Shown here piece after piece: positions 33,800 to 41,667 of a stretch of DNA of 64,000 bases. The stretch covers positions 1,054,001 to 1,118,000 of the forward strand of contig OY970298.1 in the NCBI GenBank assembly GCA_963716215.1. The letters run 5' to 3'. The notes beneath the pieces were generated by a model. It was not told the DNA's origin. It did no database searches and saw only the letters and a list, made by a program, of their open reading frames with translations. Source of the DNA: JACVRW01 sp963716215 (GTDB taxonomy: Bacteria; Actinomycetota; Thermoleophilia; Solirubrobacterales; Thermoleophilaceae). Position 1 is the stretch's first letter. Each line of letters begins with the position of its first letter. Made by a program: the position numbers and the translations under genes.

Positions 33800-35899
33800 A
33801 TGAGTTCTCGTGGACTCGGGCGATCGCGTGGGCGAATTTCGCACGCGAAGGCGCTTGCAGCTTGTACCGGGGCGGCGTTGCTTGCCGGCGGTGCAATGGC
33901 AGTCGGGGCTATCCCCGGCTCGAACGGCACGATCACCGGTTGCTACAGCAACAAGGACGGATCACTGCGCGTTCTCGAAGCAGGTCAGAAGTGCGGGAAG
34001 AAGGAAACCCGCCTGACCTGGAATCAGAAGGGCGCGAAGGGCGCCAAGGGCGCGAAGGGCGCGAACGGGGCCGCAGGTCCCGCGGGTCCTGCTGGAGCGA
34101 CCGGGTCAGCTGGCCGGTCCATCTCCGGCATCGGCGCTCAGGGTCTGGCTGGTCCTCAGGGGCTGAAGGGCGATACCGGTGACGCCGGTCCCGCCGGAGC
34201 CGACGGGGCCGATGGGGCCGATGGGGCCGATGGCACGAACGGTGTCGACGGCGCGGACGGCGCGGATGGCGCCCAGGGCGTGGCCGGCGTGGCCGGTGCG
34301 CAGGGCATTCAGGGCATTCAGGGCGAGAAGGGCGACAAGGGCGACACCGGCGATGCTGGTGCAGCTGGCGTTGATGGAGCCGATGGTGCCAACGGCGCCG
34401 ATGGAGCCAACGGCGCCGATGGAGCCAACGGCGCCGATGGAGCCAACGGCGCCGATGGCGCGCAGGGCATCCAGGGCGAGAAGGGCGATGCCGGCGAGAA
34501 GGGCGACGCCGGCGAGAAGGGCGACACCGGCGACAAGGGCGACACCGGCGACACCGGTGCGGCCGGAGCCGACGGAGCCGACGGAGCCGACGGAGCCAAC
34601 GGAGCCGACGGAGCCAACGGGGCCGACGGCCTTCAGGGTCTTCAGGGCATCCAGGGGATTCAGGGTGTGAAGGGCGACAAGGGCGACAAGGGCGACACCG
34701 GCGACACCGGTGCGGCCGGAGCCGATGGAGCTGACGGAGCTGACGGAGCTGACGGAGCCAATGGCGCCGACGGCGAGAAGGGTGAGATGGGCGACGCCGG
34801 CGAGAAGGGCGACGCGGGCGAGAAGGGCGACAAGGGCGACAAGGGCGACACCGGGGCGACCGGCGCCGATGGCGTCCAGGGCGCTCAGGGAGCGGCCGGC
34901 GTGAACGGCGCCGATGGCCTCCAGGGTGTGCAGGGAGCTCAGGGAGCTCAGGGCGAGAAGGGTGCCGATGGCGTCCAGGGCGCACAGGGAGCCCAGGGCG
35001 AGAAGGGTGACGACGGCGCCCAGGGCGTCCAGGGAGCTCAGGGAGCCCAGGGCGAGCGTGGTGTCGAGGGCATCCAGGGCGTCCAGGGAGCTCAGGGAGC
35101 TCAGGGCGAGCAGGGTGTCGAGGGCATCCAGGGAGCACAGGGAGCCCAGGGCGAGAAGGGTGACGACGGCGCCCAGGGCGTCCAGGGAGCTCAGGGAGCT
35201 CAGGGCGAGCAGGGTGTCGAGGGCATCCAGGGCGCTCAGGGAGCCCAGGGTGAGAAGGGCGACACCGGCGACAAGGGCGACAAGGGCGACAAGGGCGACA
35301 CCGGCGAGACCGGTGCGGCCGGAGCCGACGGAGCCGACGGCGCTCAGGGCCTCCAGGGAATCCAGGGGATCCAGGGTGTGAAGGGCGACAAGGGCGACAA
35401 GGGCGACACCGGCGAGACCGGTGCGGCCGGAACCGACGGAACCGACGGAGCCGACGGAGGTGTCGGCGCGACGGGACCGACCGGAGCCATCGGCCCGCAG
35501 GGCGCGAAGGGCGACAAGGGTGACCAGGGAATCCAGGGCATCCAGGGCGTCAAGGGCGACACCGGAGCGACGGGTCCCGCGGGTCCCACCGGTCCGACTG
35601 GCCCGACCGGCAGTCAGGGTCCGGCAGGCGCGAACGGCGTCAGCGGGATAGAGGTCCTGACCGTCACGTCGACGTCCAACAGCTCGGACAAGGGGACGAG
35701 CGTGAACTGTCCCTCTGGCAAGACCGTCATCGGCGGCGGAGCCAGCGTCACCACGGGCGTGAACGTGGCGATCATCCAGAGCGAGCCGGGGCCGCTGACC
35801 GGCAACAAGGCCAGCTCATGGGTTGTCCGCGGCGAGGAAGTATCGACCGAGAACAGCAGCTGGGCGATTAAGGCCCAGGTAATCTGCGCGACCGGCTGA
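33800..35899 (+). CDS. Secreted collagen-like protein
   Basis: The 699-aa protein has a Gly-X-Y region from about residue 78 to 616, dominated by GAD, GAN, GIQ, GAQ, GEK, GDK and GDT triplets. Before it are a signal-like hydrophobic N-terminus and a small Cys-containing domain (TITGCYSNKDGSLRVLEAGQ, then WNQKG) that recurs in actinobacterial collagen-like proteins. An 83-residue C-terminal domain (CPSGKTVIGGGASVTTG) may act as a trimerisation or cap domain. The protein probably forms a triple-helical fibre outside the cell. ATG 33800 has an AAAAGGAG ribosome-binding site; the open frame from 33746 lacks one. A strong terminator follows. Confidence 0.9.
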   Translation: MSSRGLGRSRGRISHAKALAACTGAALLAGGAMAVGAIPGSNGTITGCYSNKDGSLRVLEAGQKCGKKETRLTWNQKGAKGAKGAKGANGAAGPAGPAGATGSAGRSISGIGAQGLAGPQGLKGDTGDAGPAGADGADGADGADGTNGVDGADGADGAQGVAGVAGAQGIQGIQGEKGDKGDTGDAGAAGVDGADGANGADGANGADGANGADGANGADGAQGIQGEKGDAGEKGDAGEKGDTGDKGDTGDTGAAGADGADGADGANGADGANGADGLQGLQGIQGIQGVKGDKGDKGDTGDTGAAGADGADGADGADGANGADGEKGEMGDAGEKGDAGEKGDKGDKGDTGATGADGVQGAQGAAGVNGADGLQGVQGAQGAQGEKGADGVQGAQGAQGEKGDDGAQGVQGAQGAQGERGVEGIQGVQGAQGAQGEQGVEGIQGAQGAQGEKGDDGAQGVQGAQGAQGEQGVEGIQGAQGAQGEKGDTGDKGDKGDKGDTGETGAAGADGADGAQGLQGIQGIQGVKGDKGDKGDTGETGAAGTDGTDGADGGVGATGPTGAIGPQGAKGDKGDQGIQGIQGVKGDTGATGPAGPTGPTGPTGSQGPAGANGVSGIEVLTVTSTSNSSDKGTSVNCPSGKTVIGGGASVTTGVNVAIIQSEPGPLTGNKASSWVVRGEEVSTENSSWAIKAQVICATG
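34991..35250 (+). repeat. DNA-level repeats inside the collagen-like gene
   Basis: A segment beginning GCCCAGGGCGAGAAGGGTGA at 34991 recurs at 35144, 153 bp (51 codons) later, and stays nearly identical for about 100 bp. Shorter CAGGGAGCTCAGGGAGC blocks recur between them. The spacing is a multiple of three triplets, so unequal exchange would change the fibre length without breaking the frame. Confidence 0.75.
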
Positions 35900-35927
35900 G
35901 CCGGCAGCAGCAGGGACGGAACCCGAT

Positions 35928-35960
35928 CGGGGGGTCGCGCTCAGCGCGGCCCCCCGTTTA
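35928..35960. terminator. Strong bidirectional terminator after the collagen-like gene
   Basis: CGGGGGG at 35928-35934 pairs with CCCCCCG at 35950-35956, and the inner CGCGC pairs with GCGCG, giving a stem of about 12-13 bp followed by TTTA. It lies between the collagen-like gene and the convergent lipoprotein gene, so it could serve both. Confidence 0.8.
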
Positions 35961-35974
35961 CTTTGGGGGACCGG

Positions 35975-36397
35975 CTAGGCCGGGGCGACGCTGCGGATGC
36001 GCCAGCGTCCGCTCTGCTTGACGAGGAACACCGTCGAGGTGTTCCCGTTCGACTCCTTCACGACGACGGTCGCGTTGGACTCGTCCGGAACCTCGATGTT
36101 CTCGACCTCGATCTTCGCCTCCGGCGAGAACAGCTTGTCCTCGACCTCGGCGGCGCAGCTGCCGCTGGTCGAGGCCTTGGTCACCGAGTTCGAGAGCTTC
36201 GGCGTGAAGATCTGGTTGCAGATGCGCTCGCCGTCGCCCTCACGGCTGGCGCTCTCGAGGTCGGACATGACCTGCTCGACCTCGTCGCGATCCGACGTAG
36301 CCTCGTCGTCGCCTCCGAGTCCGCAGCCGCCCAGCGCTCCGACCGCCATCACGGCCGCCGTGGCGACCCCGAGCCGGGTTGTCCAAATGCGCGTCAT
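35975..36397 (-). CDS. Small secreted lipoprotein
   Basis: The 140-aa precursor has a lipobox (AVGALGGC) with the lipidated Cys near residue 25, followed by an acidic linker. The remainder (VEQVMSDLESASREGDGERI, then TVFLVKQSGRWRIRSV) looks like a small NTF2-like alpha+beta domain of the kind found in many actinobacterial lipoproteins. It would be anchored outside the membrane. No function can be given. Confidence 0.75.
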   Translation of the reverse strand: MTRIWTTRLGVATAAVMAVGALGGCGLGGDDEATSDRDEVEQVMSDLESASREGDGERICNQIFTPKLSNSVTKASTSGSCAAEVEDKLFSPEAKIEVENIEVPDESNATVVVKESNGNTSTVFLVKQSGRWRIRSVAPA

Positions 36398-36455
36398 CCC
36401 GGGTTGCGTCGGCTCGCGGCGGCGGAACCTTTAGCCGCGCATCCACCGGGGTGAT

Positions 36456-36854
36456 CTACGACTCGCGCTTGTGCGCACCGCGGCGGTGCGTGAGGCCGTC
36501 CAGCAGGACCTCCACCGGTGATCGGCGATTGGCCCTGTCCAGCTCCTCGCGGACCTGACGCAGCTCGTCGGTCGTCGCGGATACCTGGCTGGTCGCCGAG
36601 CCCAGCTCGCGTGCAACCTTGCCGAAGGCCCGCGCGAACCCAGCCACACCGCTCGGACGGCGTTTCGCACCGATGCGCATGCCAAGCGCGACCCCGCCAG
36701 CCAACCCGGCCGCCGCTGCCCCTGCGGTCAGCACGGGCCCCTTGGCCCTGCGCGCCGACGTCGCCACGCTCCCACCCGCGTGCTTGGCTTTCTCTACGAC
36801 GCTCGCGCCGCTGCCGTTCTGCGACGGACCGGATCGCGTGCCGGTCGCTGCCAT
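36456..36854 (-). CDS. Hypothetical protein with Gly/Ala membrane segment and helical tail
   Basis: The 132-aa protein has a basic stretch (SARRAKGP), a Gly/Ala-rich hydrophobic segment (AGAAAAGLAGGVALGMRIGA) and an amphipathic helix (FGKVARELGSATSQVSATTD) before a basic end. It shares this layout and short matches (KGP, AAAAGxAGGV, KRRP/RPRRK) with the next gene upstream, so the two are probably tandem paralogues. I do not recognise a named family. Confidence 0.6.
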   Translation of the reverse strand: MAATGTRSGPSQNGSGASVVEKAKHAGGSVATSARRAKGPVLTAGAAAAGLAGGVALGMRIGAKRRPSGVAGFARAFGKVARELGSATSQVSATTDELRQVREELDRANRRSPVEVLLDGLTHRRGAHKRES

Positions 36855-36872
36855 TGCCGCTCCCCTCTTGGC

Positions 36873-37433
36873 CTAGTCGAGGATCTTTCCGATGCGCTCG
36901 GCCTGGTCGCCGACTCGCTCGATGTCCTTCGACACGTCCTTCGAGGTCTTGCCCAGTTGCTTGCTGACCCGGCCGACGGTCTTGGCTGCCGACTTGGCGT
37001 CGAGCCCCGTGACCGCGCGAGGCACCGGGACCCCGAGGACCTTCTTGCGCCGTGGGCGGCTCTTGAGCAGCACGCCGCCGGCCACGCCGGCCGCCGCGGC
37101 TCCGACGGCAACCGCCGGGCCCTTCGCCTTGCTCGCCGCGCCCTTCGCCTTGCTCGCCGCTTCCTTCACCGTGTCCACCACGCCGTGGTCCTGGCTCTGG
37201 CTCTTGGCACGACTGGAGGTCTTGCTGCTCTGCGAGCCGGACTTGGCCCGGCTCTGAGTAGCACGCTTGCCGTTCGCGGTCTTCGATCCGCTGGCGGTGG
37301 TTCGCTTCGACGCGGCGGTCTTCGAGCGCGCCGAACCTCCCGAAGACCCATTTGCCTTGGCCTTCGAACGCGAGCTGTTCGCCCCACCGGCTTTGGTTTG
37401 GCGGCTACGCGAAGCGGGCTTGCTGGTGGCCAT
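36873..37433 (-). CDS. Hypothetical protein: long Ser/Lys/Arg tail, Gly/Ala membrane segment, helical end
   Basis: The first 95 residues of this 186-aa protein are almost only Ser, Lys, Arg, Thr, Ala and Gly, like a histone-H1-type tail. Then come KEAASKAKGAASKAKGP, a hydrophobic Gly/Ala segment (AVGAAAAGVAGGVLL) and an amphipathic helix (TVGRVSKQLGKTSKDVSKDI). ATG 37433 has a GGGAGGGA ribosome-binding site. The longer open frame upstream is a translation of the tRNA-Pro gene and is rejected. It may bind nucleic acid near the membrane, but this is speculation. Confidence 0.65.
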   Translation of the reverse strand: MATSKPASRSRQTKAGGANSSRSKAKANGSSGGSARSKTAASKRTTASGSKTANGKRATQSRAKSGSQSSKTSSRAKSQSQDHGVVDTVKEAASKAKGAASKAKGPAVAVGAAAAGVAGGVLLKSRPRRKKVLGVPVPRAVTGLDAKSAAKTVGRVSKQLGKTSKDVSKDIERVGDQAERIGKILD

Positions 37434-37520
37434 GCCACATCCCTCCCAATCGAGAACTCCCTCTCGGGTCCCCGGATACCCGCTCTGTATACGCGGTAAC
37501 CAAATGGGTGAAATGCAGCA

Positions 37521-37544
37521 GCGGGTCCCGATGTGGAGACCCGC
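37521..37544 (-). terminator. Hairpin downstream of tRNA-Pro
   Basis: GCGGGTC at 37521-37527 pairs perfectly with GACCCGC at 37538-37544, 8 nt beyond the tRNA 3' end on the minus strand. The T content after the stem is low, so termination efficiency is unclear. Confidence 0.45.
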
Positions 37545-37551
37545 CGAGAGA

Positions 37552-37625
37552 TCGGGCTGACTGGATTTGAACCAGCGACCTCTCCGACCCGAACGGAGCG
37601 CGCTACCAAGCTGCGCCACAGCCCG
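37552..37625 (-). tRNA. tRNA-Pro (anticodon CGG)
   Basis: On the minus strand a complete 74-nt cloverleaf can be folded. The acceptor stem CGGGCTG pairs with CAGCCCG and has discriminator A. The D arm contains GCAGCTTGGTAGCGC, the anticodon stem CTCCG/CGGAG encloses TTCGGGT, and the T arm has GGTTCAAATCC. The anticodon CGG reads CCG proline codons. The CCA end is not encoded. Confidence 0.95.
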
Positions 37626-37645
37626 ACGCAGCCCTAGCGTAGCCG

Positions 37646-37676
37646 TTGACATACTGAGGCCGCGTGAGCGTATGCC
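37646..37676 (+). promoter_or_regulatory. Promoter candidate of the sugar dehydrogenase gene
   Basis: A perfect TTGACA at 37646-37651 is followed after 19 nt by TATGCC at 37671-37676, five nt before an in-frame ATG at 37682. If used, the mRNA would begin at that ATG and the upstream GTG 37664 would not be translated. Confidence 0.4.
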
Positions 37677-38890
37677 GTTCGATGCTGGCCGTCGGCCTCG
37701 TGTTTGCTGCTCTGGCGGGCTGCGACTCCGGCGATGACGAGGGCACCCGCGCCGAGCCCGCCGGTCAGGCGGACTCGGGCCAGGAGCCCGCGACCACCGA
37801 GTCCGGTGAGAGCGCCGCTCAGGGCGGCCGGGTCCGGCTGGTGCGCGTGGGCCGCTTCGACGCGCCCACCTACCTGGCGGCGCCGCGCGGCGACAAGCGC
37901 CGCTTCGTGGTCCAGCGGGGCGGCACGATCGTGATCCTGCGCGGTCGCCGGCAGCTCGATCAGCCGTTCCTCGACATCTCCGGCAACGTGACGACCGACG
38001 GCGAGGGCGGCCTGCTCTCGATGGCCTTCCCGCCGGACTACGGCCGCTCCGGGCGCTTCTACGTCTACTACACGGACCGCGAGGGCTACCTCCAGATCGA
38101 CCAGTACAGCCGCTCGGACGACCCGGACCGCGCCGATCCAGCCTCCCGTCGCTCGGTGATGCGGGTCCCGCACCACCGCGCCAACCACAAGGGCGGCCAG
38201 CTCCAGTTCGGCCCCGACGGAATGCTCTACGCCGGCTTTGGCGACGGCGGGGCGGGCGGGGACCCCGACGAGAACGCGCAGAACCTCGGTCGCATGCTCG
38301 GCAAGCTGATCAGGATCGACCCGCGGCCCGGGGGCGGCTACGACGTGCCGGCCTCGAACCCGTTCGTCCGTCGCAGCGGCGCCCTCAGGGAGATCTACGC
38401 CTACGGGCTGCGCAACCCGTACCGCTTCTCATTCGACCGCCGCCGCGGCAGCCTGATCGTGGGAGACGTCGGCCAGGAGGAGGTTGAGGAGATCGACTAC
38501 GTCCGCGGTCGCAGCGGCGGCCGGGCGCCGCGCGGTGGCTACAACTTCGGCTGGGACGTGTTCGAGGGCCGCAGCCGCTACGAGGACGGCAACGCTCCCG
38601 GCCACGTGCCCCCCGTGATCGCCCACCGCCAGAGCGGTGGCTTCTGCTCGATCATCGGCGGCTACGTGATCCGCGACCCGTCGCTGCGCGGAACCCGCTA
38701 CAGCGGGCGCTACGTCTACGGCGACCTCTGCAACCCCGAGCTGCGGCTGGCCTTCCTCAAGCGTGGGCACGCACCCACGAAGCCGACGGGGCTGCGCGTG
38801 GAGAACCTCGTCTCGTTCGGCGAAGATGGCCAGGGAAGGGTCTACGCTGTGTCGATCGACGGAACGATCGACCGAATCGGACGGGGTTGA
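37664..38890 (+). CDS. PQQ-dependent sugar (glucose/sorbosone) dehydrogenase-like lipoprotein
   Basis: The precursor (408 aa from GTG 37664, or 402 from ATG 37682) has a lipobox (VFAALAGC) and an acidic linker. A six-bladed propeller of the soluble glucose dehydrogenase/sorbosone dehydrogenase family follows. Recognisable segments are GEGGLLSMAFPPDYGRSGR, NHKGGQLQFGPDGMLYAGFG, EIYAYGLRNPYRFSFD and VGDVGQEEVEEID. It probably oxidises a sugar or related alcohol outside the membrane with PQQ, but many members have no proven cofactor. The stop overlaps the TTG start of the next gene. Confidence 0.85.
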   Translation: MSVCRSMLAVGLVFAALAGCDSGDDEGTRAEPAGQADSGQEPATTESGESAAQGGRVRLVRVGRFDAPTYLAAPRGDKRRFVVQRGGTIVILRGRRQLDQPFLDISGNVTTDGEGGLLSMAFPPDYGRSGRFYVYYTDREGYLQIDQYSRSDDPDRADPASRRSVMRVPHHRANHKGGQLQFGPDGMLYAGFGDGGAGGDPDENAQNLGRMLGKLIRIDPRPGGGYDVPASNPFVRRSGALREIYAYGLRNPYRFSFDRRRGSLIVGDVGQEEVEEIDYVRGRSGGRAPRGGYNFGWDVFEGRSRYEDGNAPGHVPPVIAHRQSGGFCSIIGGYVIRDPSLRGTRYSGRYVYGDLCNPELRLAFLKRGHAPTKPTGLRVENLVSFGEDGQGRVYAVSIDGTIDRIGRG

Positions 38891-39546
38891 GCGCGCGCAG
38901 GGCAACAGCGGCGCTCGCCGCGACCGTGGCGCTGTTGGCAGCCGCCCCCGCCGAAGCCGCCACGATCGCGGTCACCGGTTCGAAGAGCTGCTACCGCGCG
39001 CTCGACGAGCTGACCCTGACCGGCACAGGGTTCACGCCGAACGCGCCGGTGACCATCACGCTCGACGGCGAGAGCCTGGGCAGCCTCAGCGCGGACGCCG
39101 CCGGGAACCTCAGCTCGCCGATCACGATCGGCAGCCTCGACGGCATCAAGCTGCGCGCTGTGGTCGCGACGGACACGGTCAACCCCGCCAACGCGGCCAC
39201 CACGGTGTTCCTGGGGTCCGCCCTGGCGGTGAGGGTGCGCCCGCGCAACGGCGCCGTGGGGCGCAAGCTCCGCATCAGGGCGACCGGGTTCACCACGGGT
39301 AGGCGGCTCTACGCGCATGTCGTTCGCAAGCGCTACCGGCGCAACGTCTTCGTCGGCAAGCTCCGAGGGCCGTGCCGCACCGGCAAGGCCCGGCGCCGGA
39401 TCGTGCCGGCATCGCTACCGGCCGGCGTGTACACCGTGCAGTTCGACACCCGCCGCAAGTACTCGCGCAAGACGAAGGTCTGGGTGCGCTTCAAGGTCAC
39501 CGTCACGCCCCGCGCTCGCGGGGCGGCCTCGCTCAGCCGAGGTTGA
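38887..39546 (+). CDS. Secreted protein with Ig-like/IPT-type domain
   Basis: A signal peptide (AALAATVALLAAAPAEA) is followed by beta-rich sequence resembling Ig-like or IPT modules (TLTGTGFTPNAPVTITLDGE, then RIRATGFTTGRRLYAHVVRK). It ends in a very basic region. The start is TTG 38887, overlapping the stop of the sugar dehydrogenase, so the two are likely co-translated and both exported. The 3' end overlaps the convergent aldehyde dehydrogenase gene by 14 nt. The function is unknown. Confidence 0.7.
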   Translation: MSARRATAALAATVALLAAAPAEAATIAVTGSKSCYRALDELTLTGTGFTPNAPVTITLDGESLGSLSADAAGNLSSPITIGSLDGIKLRAVVATDTVNPANAATTVFLGSALAVRVRPRNGAVGRKLRIRATGFTTGRRLYAHVVRKRYRRNVFVGKLRGPCRTGKARRRIVPASLPAGVYTVQFDTRRKYSRKTKVWVRFKVTVTPRARGAASLSRG

Positions 39547-41026
39547 TCCAGACGGTCTTGTTCTCGAGGTAGGCGTTCAGGCCCTCGCGACCGTGCTCGC
39601 GCCCCACCCCCGAGGCCTTGAACCCGCCGAACGGGGCGGCCGGGTCGCCCGCGCTCCACGTGTTCACCCACACGTCGCCCGCCCTCAGCAGCGCCGCCAG
39701 CTTGTGGGCGTTGGACAGATCGCGAGTCCACACACCTGCGGCCAGCCCGTAGTCCGTGTCGTTGGCGCGCCGGGCGACCTCCTCGATGGAGTCGTACGGG
39801 AGCGCCACCAGGACCGGGCCGAAGATCTCCTCGCGCGCGATCGTGAGGTCGTCGCTGGTCGCGCTGAACAGCGTCGGCTCGACGAAGTAACCGTCGCCCT
39901 CGTGCGCCGCGCCGCCGGTGACGAGCTCGGCCCCCTCGGCCTTGCCGGCCTCGATGTAGCCGCGCACGCGCTCCTCCTGCTCGGCTGAGATCAGCGGGCC
40001 CAGCTGAGTTTCAGGCTCGAGACCCGGTCCGAGCCGCGCGGCGCCCGCCGCCTCGACCAGTCCGGCCATCACATCGTCGTACTGATCGCTGTGCACGAAC
40101 AGGCGCGAGCCCGCGTTGCAGGCCTGGCCGGTGTTGTAGTAGATCGCCTGGTAGGCGCCCTTGACCGCCACGTCCATGTCGGCGTCGGGAAGGATGATGT
40201 TCGGCGACTTGCCGCCCAGCTCGAGCGTCACCCGCTTGAGCGCGCGGCCGGCCTTCCCGCCGATCTCGCGCCCGACCGCGGTGGAGCCGGTGAAGGCGAT
40301 CTTGTCCACCTCGTCGTGGTCCACCAGGGCGGCACCGGTCTCGCCGTCGCCCGTGATGACGTTCAGCACGCCCTCCGGCAAGCCAGCCTCGAGCGCCAGC
40401 TCACCGACCCGCAGCGCCGTGAGCGGAGTTTGCTCGGCCGGCTTGAGCACGACCGTGCAGCCCGCGGCCAGCGCCGGGGCGAGCTTCCAGGCCGCCATCA
40501 GCAGCGGGAAGTTCCAGGGGATGATCTGCCCGCACACCCCGACCGGCTCCTTGCGGGTGTAGCAGTGCATGTTCGGCTGAGCGACCGGCAGCGTGTCGCC
40601 GGCGATCTTGGTCGGCCAGCCGGCGAAATAGCGCAGATGCTCGGCGGCCAGCGGCACGTCCACCCGGCGGGCGATCTTGAGCGGCTTGCCGTTGTCGAGC
40701 GACTCGAGCTCGGCCAGCTCGTCGGCGTTGGCCTCGATCGCGTCGGCGAGCGCGAGCATCGCGCGCGTGCGCTTGGCGGCCGCGATGCCGCTCCAGCGAC
40801 CGTCGTCGAAAGCCTCGCGCGCGGCCCGCACCGCGCGGTCGACGTCCTCGCTGCCGGCCTGAGCCACGTCCGCGATCGTGCGCCCGGTGGCCGGGTCGAG
40901 GGTCTCGAAGGTGCGTCCGTCCGCGGCCTCGAGCCGCTCGCCGCCGATCAGCAGGCGGTGGGGCCCGGCGGCGAACGAGCGGGCGGCGTCGGAGAGAGCG
41001 TCGGGAAGCGCGGATGCGGTGGCCAT
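39533..41026 (-). CDS. NAD(P)-dependent aldehyde dehydrogenase
   Basis: The 497-aa enzyme oxidises an aldehyde to the acid. The catalytic Cys303 is in NTGQACNAGSR and the general base Glu269 in VTLELGGKSPN; the cofactor fold includes IAFTGSTAVGREIG. ATG 41026 lies 11 nt after the hydratase gene on the same strand. The very long open frame upstream is a shadow of that gene. It is the last gene of a three-gene unit with a hydratase and a zinc alcohol dehydrogenase. Confidence 0.94.
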   Translation of the reverse strand: MATASALPDALSDAARSFAAGPHRLLIGGERLEAADGRTFETLDPATGRTIADVAQAGSEDVDRAVRAAREAFDDGRWSGIAAAKRTRAMLALADAIEANADELAELESLDNGKPLKIARRVDVPLAAEHLRYFAGWPTKIAGDTLPVAQPNMHCYTRKEPVGVCGQIIPWNFPLLMAAWKLAPALAAGCTVVLKPAEQTPLTALRVGELALEAGLPEGVLNVITGDGETGAALVDHDEVDKIAFTGSTAVGREIGGKAGRALKRVTLELGGKSPNIILPDADMDVAVKGAYQAIYYNTGQACNAGSRLFVHSDQYDDVMAGLVEAAGAARLGPGLEPETQLGPLISAEQEERVRGYIEAGKAEGAELVTGGAAHEGDGYFVEPTLFSATSDDLTIAREEIFGPVLVALPYDSIEEVARRANDTDYGLAAGVWTRDLSNAHKLAALLRAGDVWVNTWSAGDPAAPFGGFKASGVGREHGREGLNAYLENKTVWINLG

Positions 41027-41037
41027 GGGCGCGAAGG

Positions 41038-41667
41038 CTAAGCGAAGCCGAGCTCTACGCCGCCCAGTCCCGCCAGCTCCAGCCGAACGCGGTCGCCCGG
41101 CCGTGCCGCGTGCGGCGGTGCCAGCACGCCGGTGATGATGCGCTGGCCCGCAACCAGGTCCTCTCCGGCATCGGCGAGGCGGCGCGCGACCGCCTCGACC
41201 ATCGCCTCGAGGTGCGCGACCGTCTCCGCCGGCCCCACCTCGTGCTCCAGCTCTCCGTTGACGAGGATTCGGGCGCCGCCCGGCTCGTGGGTCTCCACGC
41301 GCGGGCCGAACGCCACGCCGCGATGGAAGATGTTGCCGGCAAGGATCGTCTCGACGTCCTGGTCGAGATCGGGCGGGTCCGCGATCTCCAGCGCGGGCAG
41401 CAGCGCAACGATCGAGCGAGCGTCTTCGCCCAGCTCGACGGCCACCTCGGACTCGACGATCAGGGGCCCGTCGTCGAGCGACAGCTCGGTGCCGTCCTCG
41501 AGCACGCTGTCTGTGGTTAGGAAGCCCGCGAGCGGCCCGTCGATGCCGAGCTTCTGCTGGGCGACGTGCACGTTGAAGCCGACCTTCCACCCGGTCGGCT
41601 CGGCACCCTGGGCGAGTATCTCGCGGCGGCGCACGAGCATCGCGGCGGTGCCGCGCTCCACGCTCAC
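41038..41667 (-). CDS. 2-keto-4-pentenoate hydratase/FAH-family protein, short form
   Basis: The family is recognised from the GWKVG motif near residue 27 followed by QQKLGIDGPLAGFLT, from AVELGEDARSIVALLPALEI (acid metal-site region) and from the C-terminal ITGVLAPPHAARPGDRVRLE. At 209 aa it is about 50 residues shorter than usual because the N-terminal helical part is missing. It overlaps the ADH gene by 4 nt, so it cannot extend. Hydratases of this type act in aromatic meta-cleavage pathways; the exact substrate is unknown. Confidence 0.78.
   Translation of the reverse strand: MSVERGTAAMLVRRREILAQGAEPTGWKVGFNVHVAQQKLGIDGPLAGFLTTDSVLEDGTELSLDDGPLIVESEVAVELGEDARSIVALLPALEIADPPDLDQDVETILAGNIFHRGVAFGPRVETHEPGGARILVNGELEHEVGPAETVAHLEAMVEAVARRLADAGEDLVAGQRIITGVLAPPHAARPGDRVRLELAGLGGVELGFA

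Noticed and set aside
33933..35138. Long minus-strand and alternative-frame readings across the collagen-like gene
   Set aside because: They are Pro/Arg/Ser-repeat shadows produced by the repetitive Gly-X-Y codons and have no start signals.
36995..37652. Long minus-strand frame starting at 37652 with sequence such as AQLGSALRSGRRGRWFKSS
   Set aside because: The N-terminal part is a translation of the tRNA-Pro gene, a common annotation artefact; the real gene starts at 37433.
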